Assembly: GCA_023053685.1 (NCBI GenBank)
Contig: JALIGW010000014.1
Location: forward strand, 16,343,090-16,407,089
Reading direction: 5' to 3'
DNA length: 64,000 nt
DNA from: Diadophis punctatus similis
Taxonomy: Eukaryota > Chordata > Lepidosauria > Squamata > Dipsadidae
In this document: positions 1 through 11,222 of the stretch, one piece after another
How the letters are laid out: each line of letters starts with the position of its first letter
Position numbering within the stretch: the first letter of the stretch is position 1
Translations under genes and position numbers: made by a program
The notes under the pieces: generated by a model
Database searches by the model: none
Told to the model about the DNA's origin: nothing
The model's input: the letters and a program-made list of their open reading frames with translations, nothing else

Positions 1-700
<700 letters not shown>

Positions 701-750
701 TGCACATTTTATTTATTTATTATTTATTAGTGACATTATTTATTAGTGAC

Positions 751-840
751 ATCAAGTTTGGAGATCCAGTCAGTAGCTGCCGTTGTTGGGACTTCCTCTG
801 CACAACAACGGCAGCTACTGACTGGATCTCCAAACTTGAT
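751..840. repeat. Perfect 38-bp inverted repeat (hairpin)
   Basis: Arm 751-788 is the exact reverse complement of arm 803-840 (38 of 38 bases), with a 14-nt spacer at 789-802. It is preceded by a TTTA-rich stretch with a short direct duplication (tattagtgac twice). It does not match any other repeat in the window. Either strand, if transcribed, would fold into a perfect stem. Confidence 0.95.
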
Positions 841-963
841 ATTAAGCTTTGAAATGTTATTTCTGTTTTCCTTTTTAAGTTTTTCTTACTGTTTTAACTG
901 TTTTTAACTTGTAAAAATGAAGTGTTTTAATATTGTGTGTGACCAGCCATACGCTAAATAAAT
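841..963 (+). mobile_element. Possible old LINE 3' UTR
   Basis: T-rich sequence with a tgaccagcc motif and a short aaataaata ending resembles a worn L2 3' end. Weak call, based on composition and ending only. Confidence 0.3.
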
Positions 964-1196
964 AGTGACATTTATATACCGCCTCACAATGTAAGCACTC
1001 TCTAAGCGGTTTACACCAGTAAGCAATGTATATTTTACATTGCCCCCAACAATCTGGGTCCTCATTTTACCTACCTTGGAAGGATGGAAGGCTGAGTCAA
1101 CCTTGAGCCGGTGAGATTTGAACCGCTGATCTGCATATCAGTGTCAGCTAATGTGGCCTGCAGTACCTGCCTCTAACCGCTGCGTCACCTCGGCTC
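964..1196 (-). mobile_element. tRNA-derived SINE (type with TATAAGTCTAA-like tail)
   Basis: On the minus strand it reads gccgaggtgacgcagcgg (A-box-like), ggttcaaatctc (B-box), then a body with tgactcagccttccatcc and gaggacccagattgttgg, and a gaagcggtatataa-type tail. The same family occurs at 16929-17036, 22941-23079, 23568-23806 and 48143-48396. Full length here, about 233 bp. Confidence 0.85.
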
Positions 1197-1422
1197 TTAA
1201 TGCAGGAGGCTAGGGAATACCAGTGAATGGAGGACTGAGAGACACAATTCGCCTGAACTTGGATATCAAGCGGAACGAGGGAAGAAGAAGTTATCAAATT
1301 CCATTCCGAAGAAAGATCGGGAACTTCAGGTTTCCACCCCCTGGAGTGAAATGTGTTGAGGCTGCCATAATCTGCCCCTTATCCCTAGATGGGTATCCAA
1401 CCTCTTACATTAAAAACTGCCT

Positions 1423-1660
1423 AGATTTTAGATAAAGTGGAGTTTTCTTAGGGGGGGGGGAAGTGTATACACATATAACAGAAATTAATGTTTTTTTTAA
1501 AGTATATTTTAGCTTATGGTTATTTGAAGATTATATCCTGTGTTCTTTCTGGGAAGTCGGGGTGGGTGAGGGAGGGGGATGGGGGGAAGGGGGGGGGAAA
1601 CATAAAATTTTTTTTGTACTTTGTACTAATAAAACTTTTTCAATAAAAAAAAATAAAAAA
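1423..1660 (+). mobile_element. L1-like LINE 3' end, 5' truncated
   Basis: The segment has a G-rich polypurine tract (1558-1599), then T-rich sequence and aataaaactttttcaataaa before an A-rich tail. It is bounded by a direct repeat, taaaaactgcct at 1411-1422 and a slightly A-expanded copy at 1654-1667, which fits target-primed insertion. No coding part remains. Confidence 0.7.
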
Positions 1661-1758
1661 ACTGCCTGCAGCCAACCTAGAAGAGGCTTCCATGACCCAA
1701 ATTCAGCAGAACCTGTGATGAAGCAATCTGTCCTTCTGTCGAGGTAGGACTAATGAAT

Positions 1759-2285
1759 CAGGGGTGGGTTCCTAATTTTTTTTACTACCACTCTGTGGGC
1801 GTGGCTTATTTTGTGGGTGTGGCTTGACAGCCATGTGACTGGGTGGGCATGGCTTCTCGGACTGCTGAAGGGAGGGGAACTGAGATAGGTCCTGCCGCCC
1901 ATTCCCCCTCCCCTCAGCAGCTCGAGAAGCCTTGAACGTGCAAAAATGCCTAGGATCATCACCACACGTTCGTGGCTTCTCGGACTGCTGAAGGGAGGGG
2001 AATGGAGATAGCTCCTGCCGCCTGTTCTTTCAGCGTCTCATGCACTCTCTCAGCCATCCTCCCCTGCTTGGACTCACTGTGGGGTAGGAAGGCAGCGCAT
2101 GCACAGTGCCGGAAGCTCAGCTTCTGGACATGACCAAAAGAAACATTTTAAAAAATGTAAATTTTTTTTTTTAAAAAAATGGCGGCGCCCAGGCACCGGC
2201 AACCGACCGCACCGGTACTGTAATGTCACCAGCGGGCCGCTACTGGTGCTATAGAGTGGACCGCACCTGTAGGAACCCACCACTG
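1759..2285. mobile_element. hAT-type nonautonomous element (CAGGGGTGGGTTCC family)
   Basis: Starts caggggtgggttcc and ends ggaacccaccactg, an inverted terminal repeat. Flanks taatgaat and taaatgaat are an 8-bp duplication with one inserted base. It is longer than its relative at 14014-14412 because an internal segment around ctcggactgctgaaggg is duplicated. It carries no transposase frame. Confidence 0.85.
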
Positions 2286-2722
2286 TAAATGAATTTGGGG
2301 CTGCAAGCAGCCTTTCGAAGCTCTGTGAAAAGCCTGGATTTCCGCTTGCATGCGGAAAAGATGGGGTAGCATCAGAGCCAGATCAGAGTTTACAGAGATG
2401 CAAGACCAAAATCGGCAGCATTTGCAGAATGTGTTTCCACAGATTTAACGCTGGATTTGGCTAAAGGTTTCCTAGCTTAGCTAATGCCGAGAGTGCTCTG
2501 AGACAAGGGGCTGTTTTATCTACCCACAGAACCATGCTTCCTCTCTCACTTGCTTTCTCGTGGAGGGAAAAGGGTAGAAGCAGTGGTGAAATCCAATTTT
2601 TTTTACTACCAGTTCTGTGGGCGTGGCTTGGTGGGTGTGGTGTGGCTTGGTGGGCGTGGCAGGGGAAGGATACTGCAAAATCTCCATTCCCACCCCACTC
2701 CTGGGGGAAGGATACTGCAAAA

Positions 2723-3085
2723 TGTCAAAGGAAGCATTCGTCCAAATGCTACCATATGAGAATGAGAATAAATCTCATAGAGTCGATTTGGATCTTTTCT
2801 TTGGAATTCAGACAGATAGAAATAAAGCCGAGATTAAAAGTCTAATAGAAAATATTTATTTCATTACAAAAACAATAAATCCTAATTAATTACATCTTTG
2901 CTAATAAAAGTGACCGTTCCGGTCAGAGTCAAAGTCAAAAGTGATTAAGGGTGGATCAGGAATGTGGACATGCGTACAAGATCATCATATCACGTGTTCT
3001 GCTTGTATTGGAATGTACCATAATATGAAAATAGGGATGCACCACCCTGCATAGACATACAACTGACAATATTCACTACGTGACA
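2723..3085 (-). mobile_element. Solo LTR, family 1
   Basis: A TG...CA-bounded element of 363 bp with perfect 5-bp duplications caaaa at 2718-2722 and 3086-3090. The minus strand has the TGTCAC-type start and a gaaataaat polyadenylation signal shared with the other family 1 LTRs. There are no internal retroviral genes, as expected after LTR-LTR recombination. Confidence 0.92.
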
Positions 3086-3191
3086 CAAAATCTCCATTCC
3101 CACCACACTCTGGGGCCAGCCAGAGGTGGTATTTGCCAGTTCTCCGAACTACTCAAAATTTCCGCTACCGGTTCTCCAGAACCTGTTAGAA

Positions 3192-3327
3192 CAGTGTTTC
3201 CCAACCTTGGCAACTTGAAGATATCTGGACTTCAACTCCCAGAATTCCCCAGCCAGCATTCGCTGGCTGGGGAATTCTGGGAATTGAAGTCCAGATATCT
3301 TCAAGTTGCCAAGGTTGGGAAACACTG
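3192..3327. mobile_element. Palindromic hAT-type MITE (CAGTGTTTCCCAACC family)
   Basis: 136 bp that is nearly all inverted repeat: cagtgtttcccaaccttgg at the start and its complement at the end, meeting at agcattcgctggctggg. Perfect duplications tgttagaa at 3184-3191 and 3328-3335. Confidence 0.95.
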
Positions 3328-3363
3328 TGTTAGAACCTGCTGGATTTCACCCCTGGGTAGAAG

Positions 3364-3985
3364 ATGCCATGGAAAAAATGTAAGGAAGTTGTAATTGGAA
3401 GTTCTGGACCTTCCCGTAGAATTCCAGGTCAGAGAGGTCTTCATAAAAGCTACTCTGTCCGAAACTACCCCTTTTCCTTGGCTTCTTAGATTTCTTCTTT
3501 CTAGAAGGCCTGGTGGAGCATGATGGATCCTGCCTGACTTTCCCAGGCATGAATTTTCAAAGATTTGCCACAAATTCTGGGTTTCTTTTTCACATTCCCC
3601 CCAATGAGGCTTTGCAGCGCTAGAAGACCCTGATGAGGACAAGCTCAGCTAGCTCAGTCCTGCCTCTCTCCCTCATCGGTGCAATCCCTTGCCTGAGAAA
3701 CGGGAAAGCTATATTTGTACCAATCATAATTATTATTCTTTCACCAGTACCTTTTTTGAGAGATAAAGCCTCCTGGAGGCCACGGGGCAGGGATAAACAG
3801 CTCAGGCTGGGAAGAAATGGGGCCCACAGGACAAATAAAAACTCAACTTCAAACCAGCAGATGCTGTGAAAGCCTCCGAGCAGGAAATATCTCCAGCATG
3901 ACACTGAGATGTATGAAGTTCATTGTTTTGCAAGTTTTACAGAAAAGGTCCACAAAAAAGGAGGAGGAGGGGAGGGGCAGGAGAG
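3364..3985. other. Unique-looking DNA, no feature recognised
   Basis: Short chance frames on both strands only. No exon or repeat recognised. Confidence 0.45.
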
Positions 3986-5148
3986 AACAGGATAACAGAA
4001 TAACAGAGTTGGAAGGGACCTTGGAGGTCGTCTAGTCCAACCCCCTGCTTAGGCAGGAGATCCTATACCAGTGATGGCAAACCTTTTTTTCCTCGGGTGC
4101 CAAAAGTGCGTGTGTACGCGCTATCACATGCACATACGTGGCCACACTCATAATTCAATGCTCCATCATGTGCCCCACACGCCTGCGCATGCGTGTGTGC
4201 CCCCCTGTGCTGCCCCACCCCCCATGCATGTGCACATGACGCCCCCCACTCTCCCAATTCCTGACTTTTGATGGGCCAGGTAGGCCAGTTTTTCACCCTC
4301 CCCAGGCCCCAGAGGCTTTCTTGGAGCCTGGGGAGGGTGAAAATGCCCTCCCAGAGCCTCCGCGCGAGCCAAAAATCAGTTGGCCGGCACGCACATGTGT
4401 GCTGGAGCTGAGCTGGGGCAATGGCTCGCATGCCAGCAGATATGGCTCCGCATGCCACCTGTGGCGCGCATGCCATAGGTTCGCCATCACGGCCCTATAC
4501 CATTTCAGACAAGTGGCTGTCCAGTCTCTTCTTAAAAGCCTTCAGTGATGGAGCAACCACAACTTCTAGAGGAAAGTTGTTCCACTGATTACTTTTTCTA
4601 GCTGTCAGGAAATTTCTCCTTAGTTCTAAGTTACTTCTCTCCTTGATTAGTTTCCACCCATTGCTTCTTGTCCTGCCCTCAGGTGCTTTGGAGGATAGTT
4701 TGACTCCCTCTTCTTTGTGGCAGCCCCTCAAATATCAGAACACTGCTATCATGTCTCCCTGGTCCTTCTTTTCATTAAACTAGACATACCCAGTTCCTGC
4801 AACCGTTCTTCATATGTTTTAGCCTCCAGTCCCCTAATCATCTTGGTTGCTCTTCTCTGCACTCTTTCTAGAGGCTCTACATCTTTTTTTTTTTATATTG
4901 TGGTGACCAGAACTGGAAGCAGGATTCCAAGTGGGGTCTTAGTAAAGCTTTGAAAGTGGTGCTAACACTTCACACAATCTTGATTCTATCCTTCTGTTAA
5001 CACAGGCTAGGATTGCATTGGCTTTTTTGGCTGCTGCTGCTGCACACTGCTGGCTCATATTTAAGTTTACTAGGCTCCAAGCTCTTCTCGCAGTTACTGC
5101 TATTGAGCCAAGTTTCACCTAATCAGTACCTGTACATTTGGTTTTTCG
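3986..5148 (-). mobile_element. CR1 LINE 3' part, split by a hAT-type element
   Basis: The minus strand encodes the CR1 ORF2 C-terminal region, including KEEGVKL, GWKLIKERSNLELRRN and QWNNFP-type motifs in broken frames, then the 3' UTR whose complement reads gttggaagggacc and ends in an aacagaata-type tail at 3988-4003. The left piece 3986-4068 and right piece from 4493 are separated by the insertion at 4069-4492. ORF2 is frameshifted and 5' truncated at the GGA-rich sequence near 5148. Confidence 0.92.
4069..4492. mobile_element. hAT-type nonautonomous element (CAGTGATGGCGAACC family)
   Basis: Starts cagtgatggcaaacc and ends ggttcgccatcacgg. Flanked by tcctatac (4061-4068) and ccctatac (4493-4500), 7 of 8 bases identical, inside a CR1. 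Related copies are at 7367-7770 and 29155-29546. Confidence 0.93.
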
Positions 5149-6522
5149 AGGAGGAGGAGGGATCAGAGAGGTTAAAATGGGGGGAACCTCTCAGTGGGCC
5201 TAAGAACCCTGAAGCCTCAGGGCCTAGCTGTTTTGCTCCTCTTGCAGGATGATGCCTCCTGCTGGTGACTCCCTGCCTGTCCTCACCCTCCCTTGGCTGC
5301 TGCTGCCGCCGCCTTGAAGTGGGGAGGTTTCTGGTGGGCACCTTACAGCCCAAGTAACTTTCTGAGCCGTTGGCTCAATATTGCAGCTGGATGAATTCAT
5401 TTATACATATTTGTGCAGAATAGGAATAAAAAGGAGCCTCAGGCATTTTGGAAAGCAACCTAAGCTATCTGAAAAATTTAGAGCTGCAAAAATAGGAGCT
5501 CATCAGATCAGAAAAACTGGGCAGCATCTGGCAGTTCTCCTCCGAAAGAAGCACATTTGCACCCTTCTGTGCCTGACCTGAGGGCAGTGGGACCGGGTGT
5601 GCCAGATCTGGTGTTCTCAGCCATGCTGCCAAGCAAGCCAAACTTCAGGGAAGGGGTGCACTTTAGGGCGGGAGAATCTCTGAGTTCTGAGCCTGGAACT
5701 GAGGCCAAAAGGCTACCAAAAATTCAGATGCATCTTAACAGTCACACGGGGCTTGCACAGAATGAACAGCTGTGCAGAAATTCTTGTGCAGGAAGAAGAA
5801 TCAGGGTGCTGCAAACAGGACCCTTGTTCCTGCCCAAACACAGTTCCTTCTGGGTTTGCACTAGGGGTCTGTGGGGGAGAACCCTGCAGGGAACACCATA
5901 CCCTCCCCACTGCAACCCTCACACCATCAGAGCCCTGGTCTCCTCAGCCCCTGGGCTACAGCAAAGCTTTCAGGAAATCCAGCTTCAGACTACGGCCGAG
6001 TTGGCATGGCCTGGGGGCACCATGACTTGGGTATGCCAGAACTGAAGGCTTCGATATAGCGCAACAATAAACCCAAAAAGCAGTAAGAACCCTCTGTGAG
6101 TCAGCACACCTGCTTGAGGGCTAAATAGAATGAAGAAACAAGAAAGCCCCTTTTTGAATTCCTAACAAAATCAGAAGATGAGCCCAGAAAAGGAATTTGC
6201 TTCAGGTGCCACAATGTCCAGAACCGGCCATGACTTTTGGACTGTCTCAGCCAGAAGCACCGAAATTGCTTTGGCCGTTAGTAGTTCAGATTCTTGTAGA
6301 GAGCTTAAGCTTGCAATACATTTTTGACCTGCCGGGATCCTCTGATTTCTCTGGCACTTGACATGGCCCTGAGGAAACAGAAATTCTTAAATCTGGGGGG
6401 AGCCACTGCCATAATAAACCTACTTCTGATTGCTTAAATTAAGATGAAGCCAAGCTCACCACTGCCCAAATGCCAGGGGTGCCTTGCTCTCAAGGGGGCC
6501 GATGCCCGGTGCCTGGGAGAGG
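5149..6522. other. Unique-looking DNA, no feature recognised
   Basis: 1.4 kb without recognised repeats. The longest open frame (5557-6045, +) is proline and glycine rich without domain resemblance and has overlapping frames on both strands, so I do not call a gene. Confidence 0.4.
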
Positions 6523-6527
6523 CTGTG

Positions 6528-6852
6528 TGACAGAGGTGATAATTAATCTCACAAAGGAGATGTTTGCTCTTTTCCCGGACATCAGACATTAGAAAAGAAA
6601 CCGTAGTTTAAGAGTCTAAGTAAAAATGTTTATTTCGGTACAAAAACAATAAATCCTCATTATCTACATGCCTGATATAAAAGTAGGTCTTGCTTCAATG
6701 GAAGCCAGGAACAGAAGGAGAGATCGGAGAAAGGAATGTACACATGCGTACAAGAACATATTAATCACGTGCTCAGGAATAAACCATTATAATGAATAGG
6801 GATGCATCTCCCTGCATATACATATAACAGGCAATAAAATCACTGCGTGACA
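6528..6852 (-). mobile_element. Solo LTR, family 1 (variant B)
   Basis: 325 bp bounded by TG and CA, with perfect duplications ctgtg at 6523-6527 and 6853-6857. It shares the gcaggg...gcatctccctgcat segment and catataacaggcaata end with the copies at 20258 and 61244, which form a sub-group. Confidence 0.95.
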
Positions 6853-7025
6853 CTGTGGTACTTGTGTTTTCCTCCCCAGGGCAAGTGATGGCTCTCGGGA
6901 GAGGATCGGAAGAATTCCTGTGAGGAAGGGAGGCTTCTCCAACTGGGTCTCAGTGAACTGGCTGGGGACCCTCTGCAGCTTTGGTTCTTACTGCCCAAAG
7001 GCCAAAGAAACTTCCCCAGCCGATG

Positions 7026-7130
7026 CCCAATTCCTGCAACCGTTCTTCATATGTTTGAGCCTCCAGTCCCCTCATCATCCTAGTTGCTCTTCTCTGCACT
7101 CTTTCTAGAGTCTCAACATCTCCTTTCCTC
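7026..7130 (-). mobile_element. CR1 ORF2 fragment
   Basis: The minus strand encodes [20 protein letters not shown] and [10 protein letters not shown], the conserved helix region near the CR1 reverse-transcriptase C-terminus. Only about 105 bp remain, truncated on both sides. Confidence 0.9.
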
Positions 7131-7358
7131 CTAACAGCTTTCCCCCCCATCAAAAAACAGGGGGACAAAATAAAGAGGGAAGAGTTCACAGAGGAAAAAA
7201 GAAAGAAAGAGGAAGAAAAACTGGGTGGAAATGATAGTGGAGGGGAATTGAAAGGGAGGCAAAGAAAAAAGGGAAGGCCTAATTAGGAGTCGAAATGAGT
7301 TCAGTTCATCCAGGCAACAGTTCCTCCTGAGCCGAGGGCTGTTGCCTTCAGAGTAATC
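7131..7358. other. Purine-rich DNA
   Basis: GA-rich stretch with AAAGAAAGAGGAAG-like runs. No gene recognised. Confidence 0.5.
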
Positions 7359-7366
7359 TGCTAAGG

Positions 7367-7770
7367 CAGTGATGGCGAACCTTTTTTTCCTCGGGTGCCG
7401 AAAGCGAGTGCGTGCGTGGTATCGCACACACGCGAGTGCTCACATCCATAATTCAATGCCTGGGGAGGGTGAAAACGGTCTCCCCTGTTTCCCAGGAAGC
7501 CCTCTGGAGGCTGGAAATGGCCCATTTCCTGACTTCCGGTGGGCCCAGTAGGCTTCCCTGGAACCTGGGGAGGGCGAAAATGCCCTCTCCCGCCTCCCGG
7601 AGGCCCTCAGGAAGCCAAAAACGCCCTCCCAGAGCCTCCGCGTGAGCCAAAAGTCAGCTGGCTGGCGTACACATGCACGTTGGAGCTAAGCTAGGGCAAT
7701 GGCTCGCGTGCCGGCAGATATGGCTCTGCGTGCCACCTGTGGCACGCGTGCCATAGGTTCGCCATCACTG
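7367..7770. mobile_element. hAT-type nonautonomous element (CAGTGATGGCGAACC family)
   Basis: 404 bp with terminal repeats cagtgatggcgaacc and ggttcgccatcactg and perfect duplications tgctaagg at 7359-7366 and 7771-7778. This is the cleanest full copy of the family and defines its ends. Confidence 0.97.
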
Positions 7771-7778
7771 TGCTAAGG

Positions 7779-8500
7779 GATCCGGTTTCCAGCACTTGGA
7801 CCTACAAGGAGGTGACCTCTTTCTTCTTCACTGCCTGGTTTCCAAGAACGTCTTCTATTCTGAGCATATGAAAGCTCCCCCTCCGCCTCCAGCCATTTTC
7901 CTGTAATTATGGGGGAGAAAATACCCTTTTCCTATTGGATAAATACATAATTGTTTTTTTTTAATCTGTTCTTTTCTCTGAACCTGTTGAACTGTGCACA
8001 CTGTGGGAAAAGTTGATAAAGAGAAATCTCTGACGGCTGCCCCCTCACATAATGCTTAAACTTTATTTAGAAAAACCTTGACCAGAACTGCTGCTCACAA
8101 AACAAACAGGTTTTGCATGGAAAATAACAGTTGTTATCTGAAAAAAAGACCTTTTCACATACTTTCATATGGCGCACTATACCACTGACTGCATTGCCCA
8201 AGCTACTTTAATGGAGAGGGGTAAGGAGAGAGACAGTTCATTAATTGGGAAGAAGTTGCTGGCCCAGATTAGAAATATTTTCATTTTTTGTAAAATTCTG
8301 AATTCAGGCATGCACACCTGTGGGTCATAAAAGTGAAAGAGGGTTATTGAACTTTCTGCCCTGTTATTGTTATTTAGCGTATGGCATACAATGTCAGGGA
8401 AATCTACAAATGCTAGACACACAATGCAGTCCTGGCAGCCTAAGTTGCTAGTTTATTATGCTTGGCACTTGCGTGCCTATCCTTGGTGCACCACAGGGGG
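7779..8500. other. Unique-looking DNA, no feature recognised
   Basis: AT-rich DNA without recognised exon or repeat. Confidence 0.45.
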
Positions 8501-8601
8501 AAAACTAACTTACACCAGCTGCTGGCTCTTCCAGGCTCCTCTGCCAGTCTCGCCTTGCTTCACGTTGCCAGTGCCAGCTTCTGCTCTGCACACACATGAA
8601 C

Positions 8602-8950
8602 TGTCACGGTGTGAATATTGTCAGTTGTATGTCTATGCAGGGTGATGCACCCCTATTCTAATATTATGGTATATTCCAATACAGGCAGAACATGTGATAT
8701 GATCTTGTATGCATGTCCACATTCCTAAACCACCATTAATCACTTTTGACTTGGCTCTTGACCAGAACGGTGTAATTATTCAGGATTTATTGTTTTTGTA
8801 CCGAAATAAATATTTCTATTAGACTTTTAATCTCGGCTTTATTTCTAACTGTCTGACTTCCAAGCAAAGATCCAAATCGCCTCTATGAGATATTATTCTC
8901 ACCCCAACATGGTAGCAATCGGATGGAGAGAATTCTATCTCTAGTTAACA
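8602..8950 (+). mobile_element. Solo LTR, family 1 (variant A)
   Basis: Begins TGTCACGG and ends ttaaca, with perfect duplications tgaac at 8597-8601 and 8951-8955. A gaaataaat polyadenylation signal lies about three quarters of the way along. At 349 bp it keeps a 3' extension (ggtagcaatcgg) seen otherwise only in the 2723 copy. Confidence 0.93.
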
Positions 8951-9155
8951 TGAACAAAGCTAGGTTTTTCCCACCAAGGTGATACCCATTTGTCTACTTG
9001 CAATATCGCATGCTTTTGAACTGCTGGGTGAGCAGGAGCGGGGAGCAAGTGGCGGGAGCTCACCCCATCTCATGGAGCCAGACTCGAACCGCTGGAGTGC
9101 AGACCATTTCTGGCCGGCAGTTCTAGGGTCATTAAGCCACTGTGCCCCCACACAC
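8951..9155 (-). mobile_element. Sauria-type SINE, 5' part
   Basis: The minus strand reads cacagtggcttaatgacc (A-box), cagcggttcgagtct (B-box), ggggtgagctcccgccac, agcagttcaaaagcatg and an ACCTTGGTGGGAA-like segment, in the order known for the squamate Sauria SINE. The left end is cut by the solo LTR. A poorly preserved continuation may lie just left of the LTR (about 8500-8601). Confidence 0.8.
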
Positions 9156-9896
9156 CCCCTCTACCCCAAAACAAATAGCAGCACTGAAGCGCAGGAAAAT
9201 TCTCCCTGCCAGAAGTCTTATCTGGACTTTGTATGTTAACAAGAATTACCCATTCATTTTTATTAACAGTTGTCACCTTTTGAGTTCTTTGTCACACCTC
9301 CAGTCTATTGTCCTACAGCTTTTCTTTCAGTCATTTGAATAGGGAGGGTTATTAATAGGATTGCTTGCAACACGTAAAATAAATGAATAAAAGTCACATG
9401 CAAGAATAGGAAAAACAGACGGGTGAACGTTTTAGAGATGGCTGCTACTCATTTTGGTCAACTCTTCCTTAGCTGCCCATGCTTGCGTGTGCCTCCGACA
9501 CGCTGGAGGCTGGAATGTTGAGTTTTTGTGGATGTAATTAAAGGAAGAGTGACTGAAAAAACCACAGGCTTCATGAAATGCATCCCAGGCATGTTCCAGC
9601 CATTTGCTCTACAGTGTTCTCTTTAGTGGTTTTTTTAAAAATTACTTTTCTTTGTCCAGCAATTGAGTTGTCAGTTTTGGAGAACTGCAAAATACTTTTG
9701 GAGTCTCCCATAATAGATGGAAGGATCAAAACAATACAATTTGAGGATTACAATGCTCCAATCTGGGAACCCCAAAATATGACACGGGAATACCCCAAGT
9801 GCTGATAGTTCCGCACTCTTTTTATAGATACATATCCTCCAATTACTTGCAATGAGGGCAAGGACCCCAGTTTTAATATGAATAACTATCAAAACA
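9156..9896. other. Unique-looking DNA, no feature recognised
   Basis: AT-rich, without recognised repeat or exon. Confidence 0.45.
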
Positions 9897-10750
9897 TGTA
9901 TTTGTATTTGTATTTGCTTATTTGTCAAGCATATATGATTATAAGCAAAGTATAAACAGTAATACATGATTGAATATATATGTAATAGTACAAGCAAGAA
10001 TAAGAGTAAAAGAGGTATGAATATATGGGTACATTAGGACAGGAATGGTAGGCACGATTGTGCGCTTATGCACGCCCCTTACCGACCTCTTAGGAATGGG
10101 GTGAGGTCGATGGTAGATAATCTGAGGTTGAAGTTTTTGGGTAAGAAACTACTGAGTCAGGTAAAGTATTCCAGGCATTGACCACTCTGTTGTTGAAGTC
10201 GAATTTTTTGCAATCAAGTTTGGAGCGGTTTACATTACGTTTGTATCTATTGTGAGCTCGTGTATTATTGCGGTTGAAGCTGAAGTAGTTGTTAACAGGT
10301 AGGACATTGTGGCAGATAATTTTGTGAGCTACACTTAAGTCAGATCGAAGGCGGCGTAGTTCTAAATTTTCAAGTCCCAAAATTTCAAGTCTGGTTTCGT
10401 AAGGTATTCTGTTGTGAACAGAGGAATGTAATACTCTTCTTGTGAAGTATCGCTGGACATTCTCAATTGTGTTGATGTCTGATATGTAGTGTGGGTTCCA
10501 GACAGATGAGCTGTATTCAAGAATCGGTCTAGCAAATGTTTTGTATGCTCTGGTTAAGAGTACAATGTTACCAGAGAAGAAGCTACACAAGATTAGGTTA
10601 ACCACTCTTAATGCCTTCTTAGCTATGTTGTTGCAGTGGGCTCTGGCACTTAGATCGTTAGAGATGAGTACTCCAAGGTCCTTTACTGAGTGAGGATCAT
10701 CATCAAGGTCATGATCATCAAGTTTGTATTTTGTGTTTAGATTATTTTTG
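9897..10750 (-). mobile_element. CR1/Jockey-group LINE 3' part (Vingi-like?), long open frame
   Basis: The minus strand has a 171-codon open frame (10090-10605) with motifs LTRAYKTFARPILEYSSSVW, NVQRYFTRRV, LRSDLSVAHKII and VVNAWNTLPDSVV, the C-terminal part of a non-LTR reverse transcriptase clearly different from CR1 and L2 elsewhere here. The 3' UTR reaches a TTTG/TTTA tail near 9897. Five relatives lie at 11735, 36303, 41545, 46456 and 53580. Assignment to a named clade needs a database search; Vingi is a guess. Confidence 0.8.
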
Positions 10751-10834
10751 CATTTTTTTGTGTGTTTACATTATTTATGTAGAAGAACTTTTTTCTGTAA
10801 AGGAAAATGGTTTCAAAACCTCCTCCAAGAACCA

Positions 10835-11060
10835 GGCGTCAAGAAGCTGCTCAAAAGGAGATCCAACCTGGAAATCAAGAAGAATTAATAAGTGGAACAG
10901 CTTCCCTCCTGAAGTTTTGGGTGCTCCATCACTGGAGGTGTTCAAGAAAAGACTGGACAACCATTTGTCTGGAAGGGAATGAGGTCTCTTGCCTTGGACA
11001 AGGGATTGGACTAGAAGACTTCCAACGTGCCTTCCAGCTCTTATGATTCTATGATTCTAA
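10835..11060 (+). mobile_element. CR1 3' end
   Basis: Old CR1 C-terminal codons (WNSFPPEVLGAPSLEVFKK, RLDNHLS) are readable with frame breaks, followed by the 3' UTR ending in a repeated atgattct motif at 11043-11059, the usual CR1 terminus. Confidence 0.88.
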
Positions 11061-11222
11061 CTTGGCTTCAGGTAATCTCACAGACACATTAAAGTTGGAT
11101 TTTTGGGGTAACAAAATAGAAATTGGTTGCTCTCTTCTGGGGTGCTTCTTCTACCTCATAATGTAGCCTTGTGCTGTGGGATTCCTTAGATCTTCTTCCC
11201 AAGCATTAACCAGGCCTACAGA

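Larger units (their letters stand above)
2581..3355. mobile_element. hAT-type element (CAGTGGTGAAATCC family) carrying two later insertions
   Basis: Ends are cagtggtgaaatcc and ggatttcacccctg, with perfect duplications ggtagaag at 2573-2580 and 3356-3363. A solo LTR (2723-3085) and a palindromic MITE (3192-3327) sit inside, each with its own perfect duplication. Removing both leaves about 263 bp, close to the relative at 55705-55951. Confidence 0.95.

Noticed and set aside
964..1196. Possible tRNA gene
   Set aside because: A- and B-box sequences belong to a repeated SINE; no cloverleaf or anticodon arm is preserved.
5557..6045. 162-codon frame in otherwise unique DNA
   Set aside because: No domain, no splice context I could support, and overlapping frames in other registers. 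Conservation would be needed to call it.
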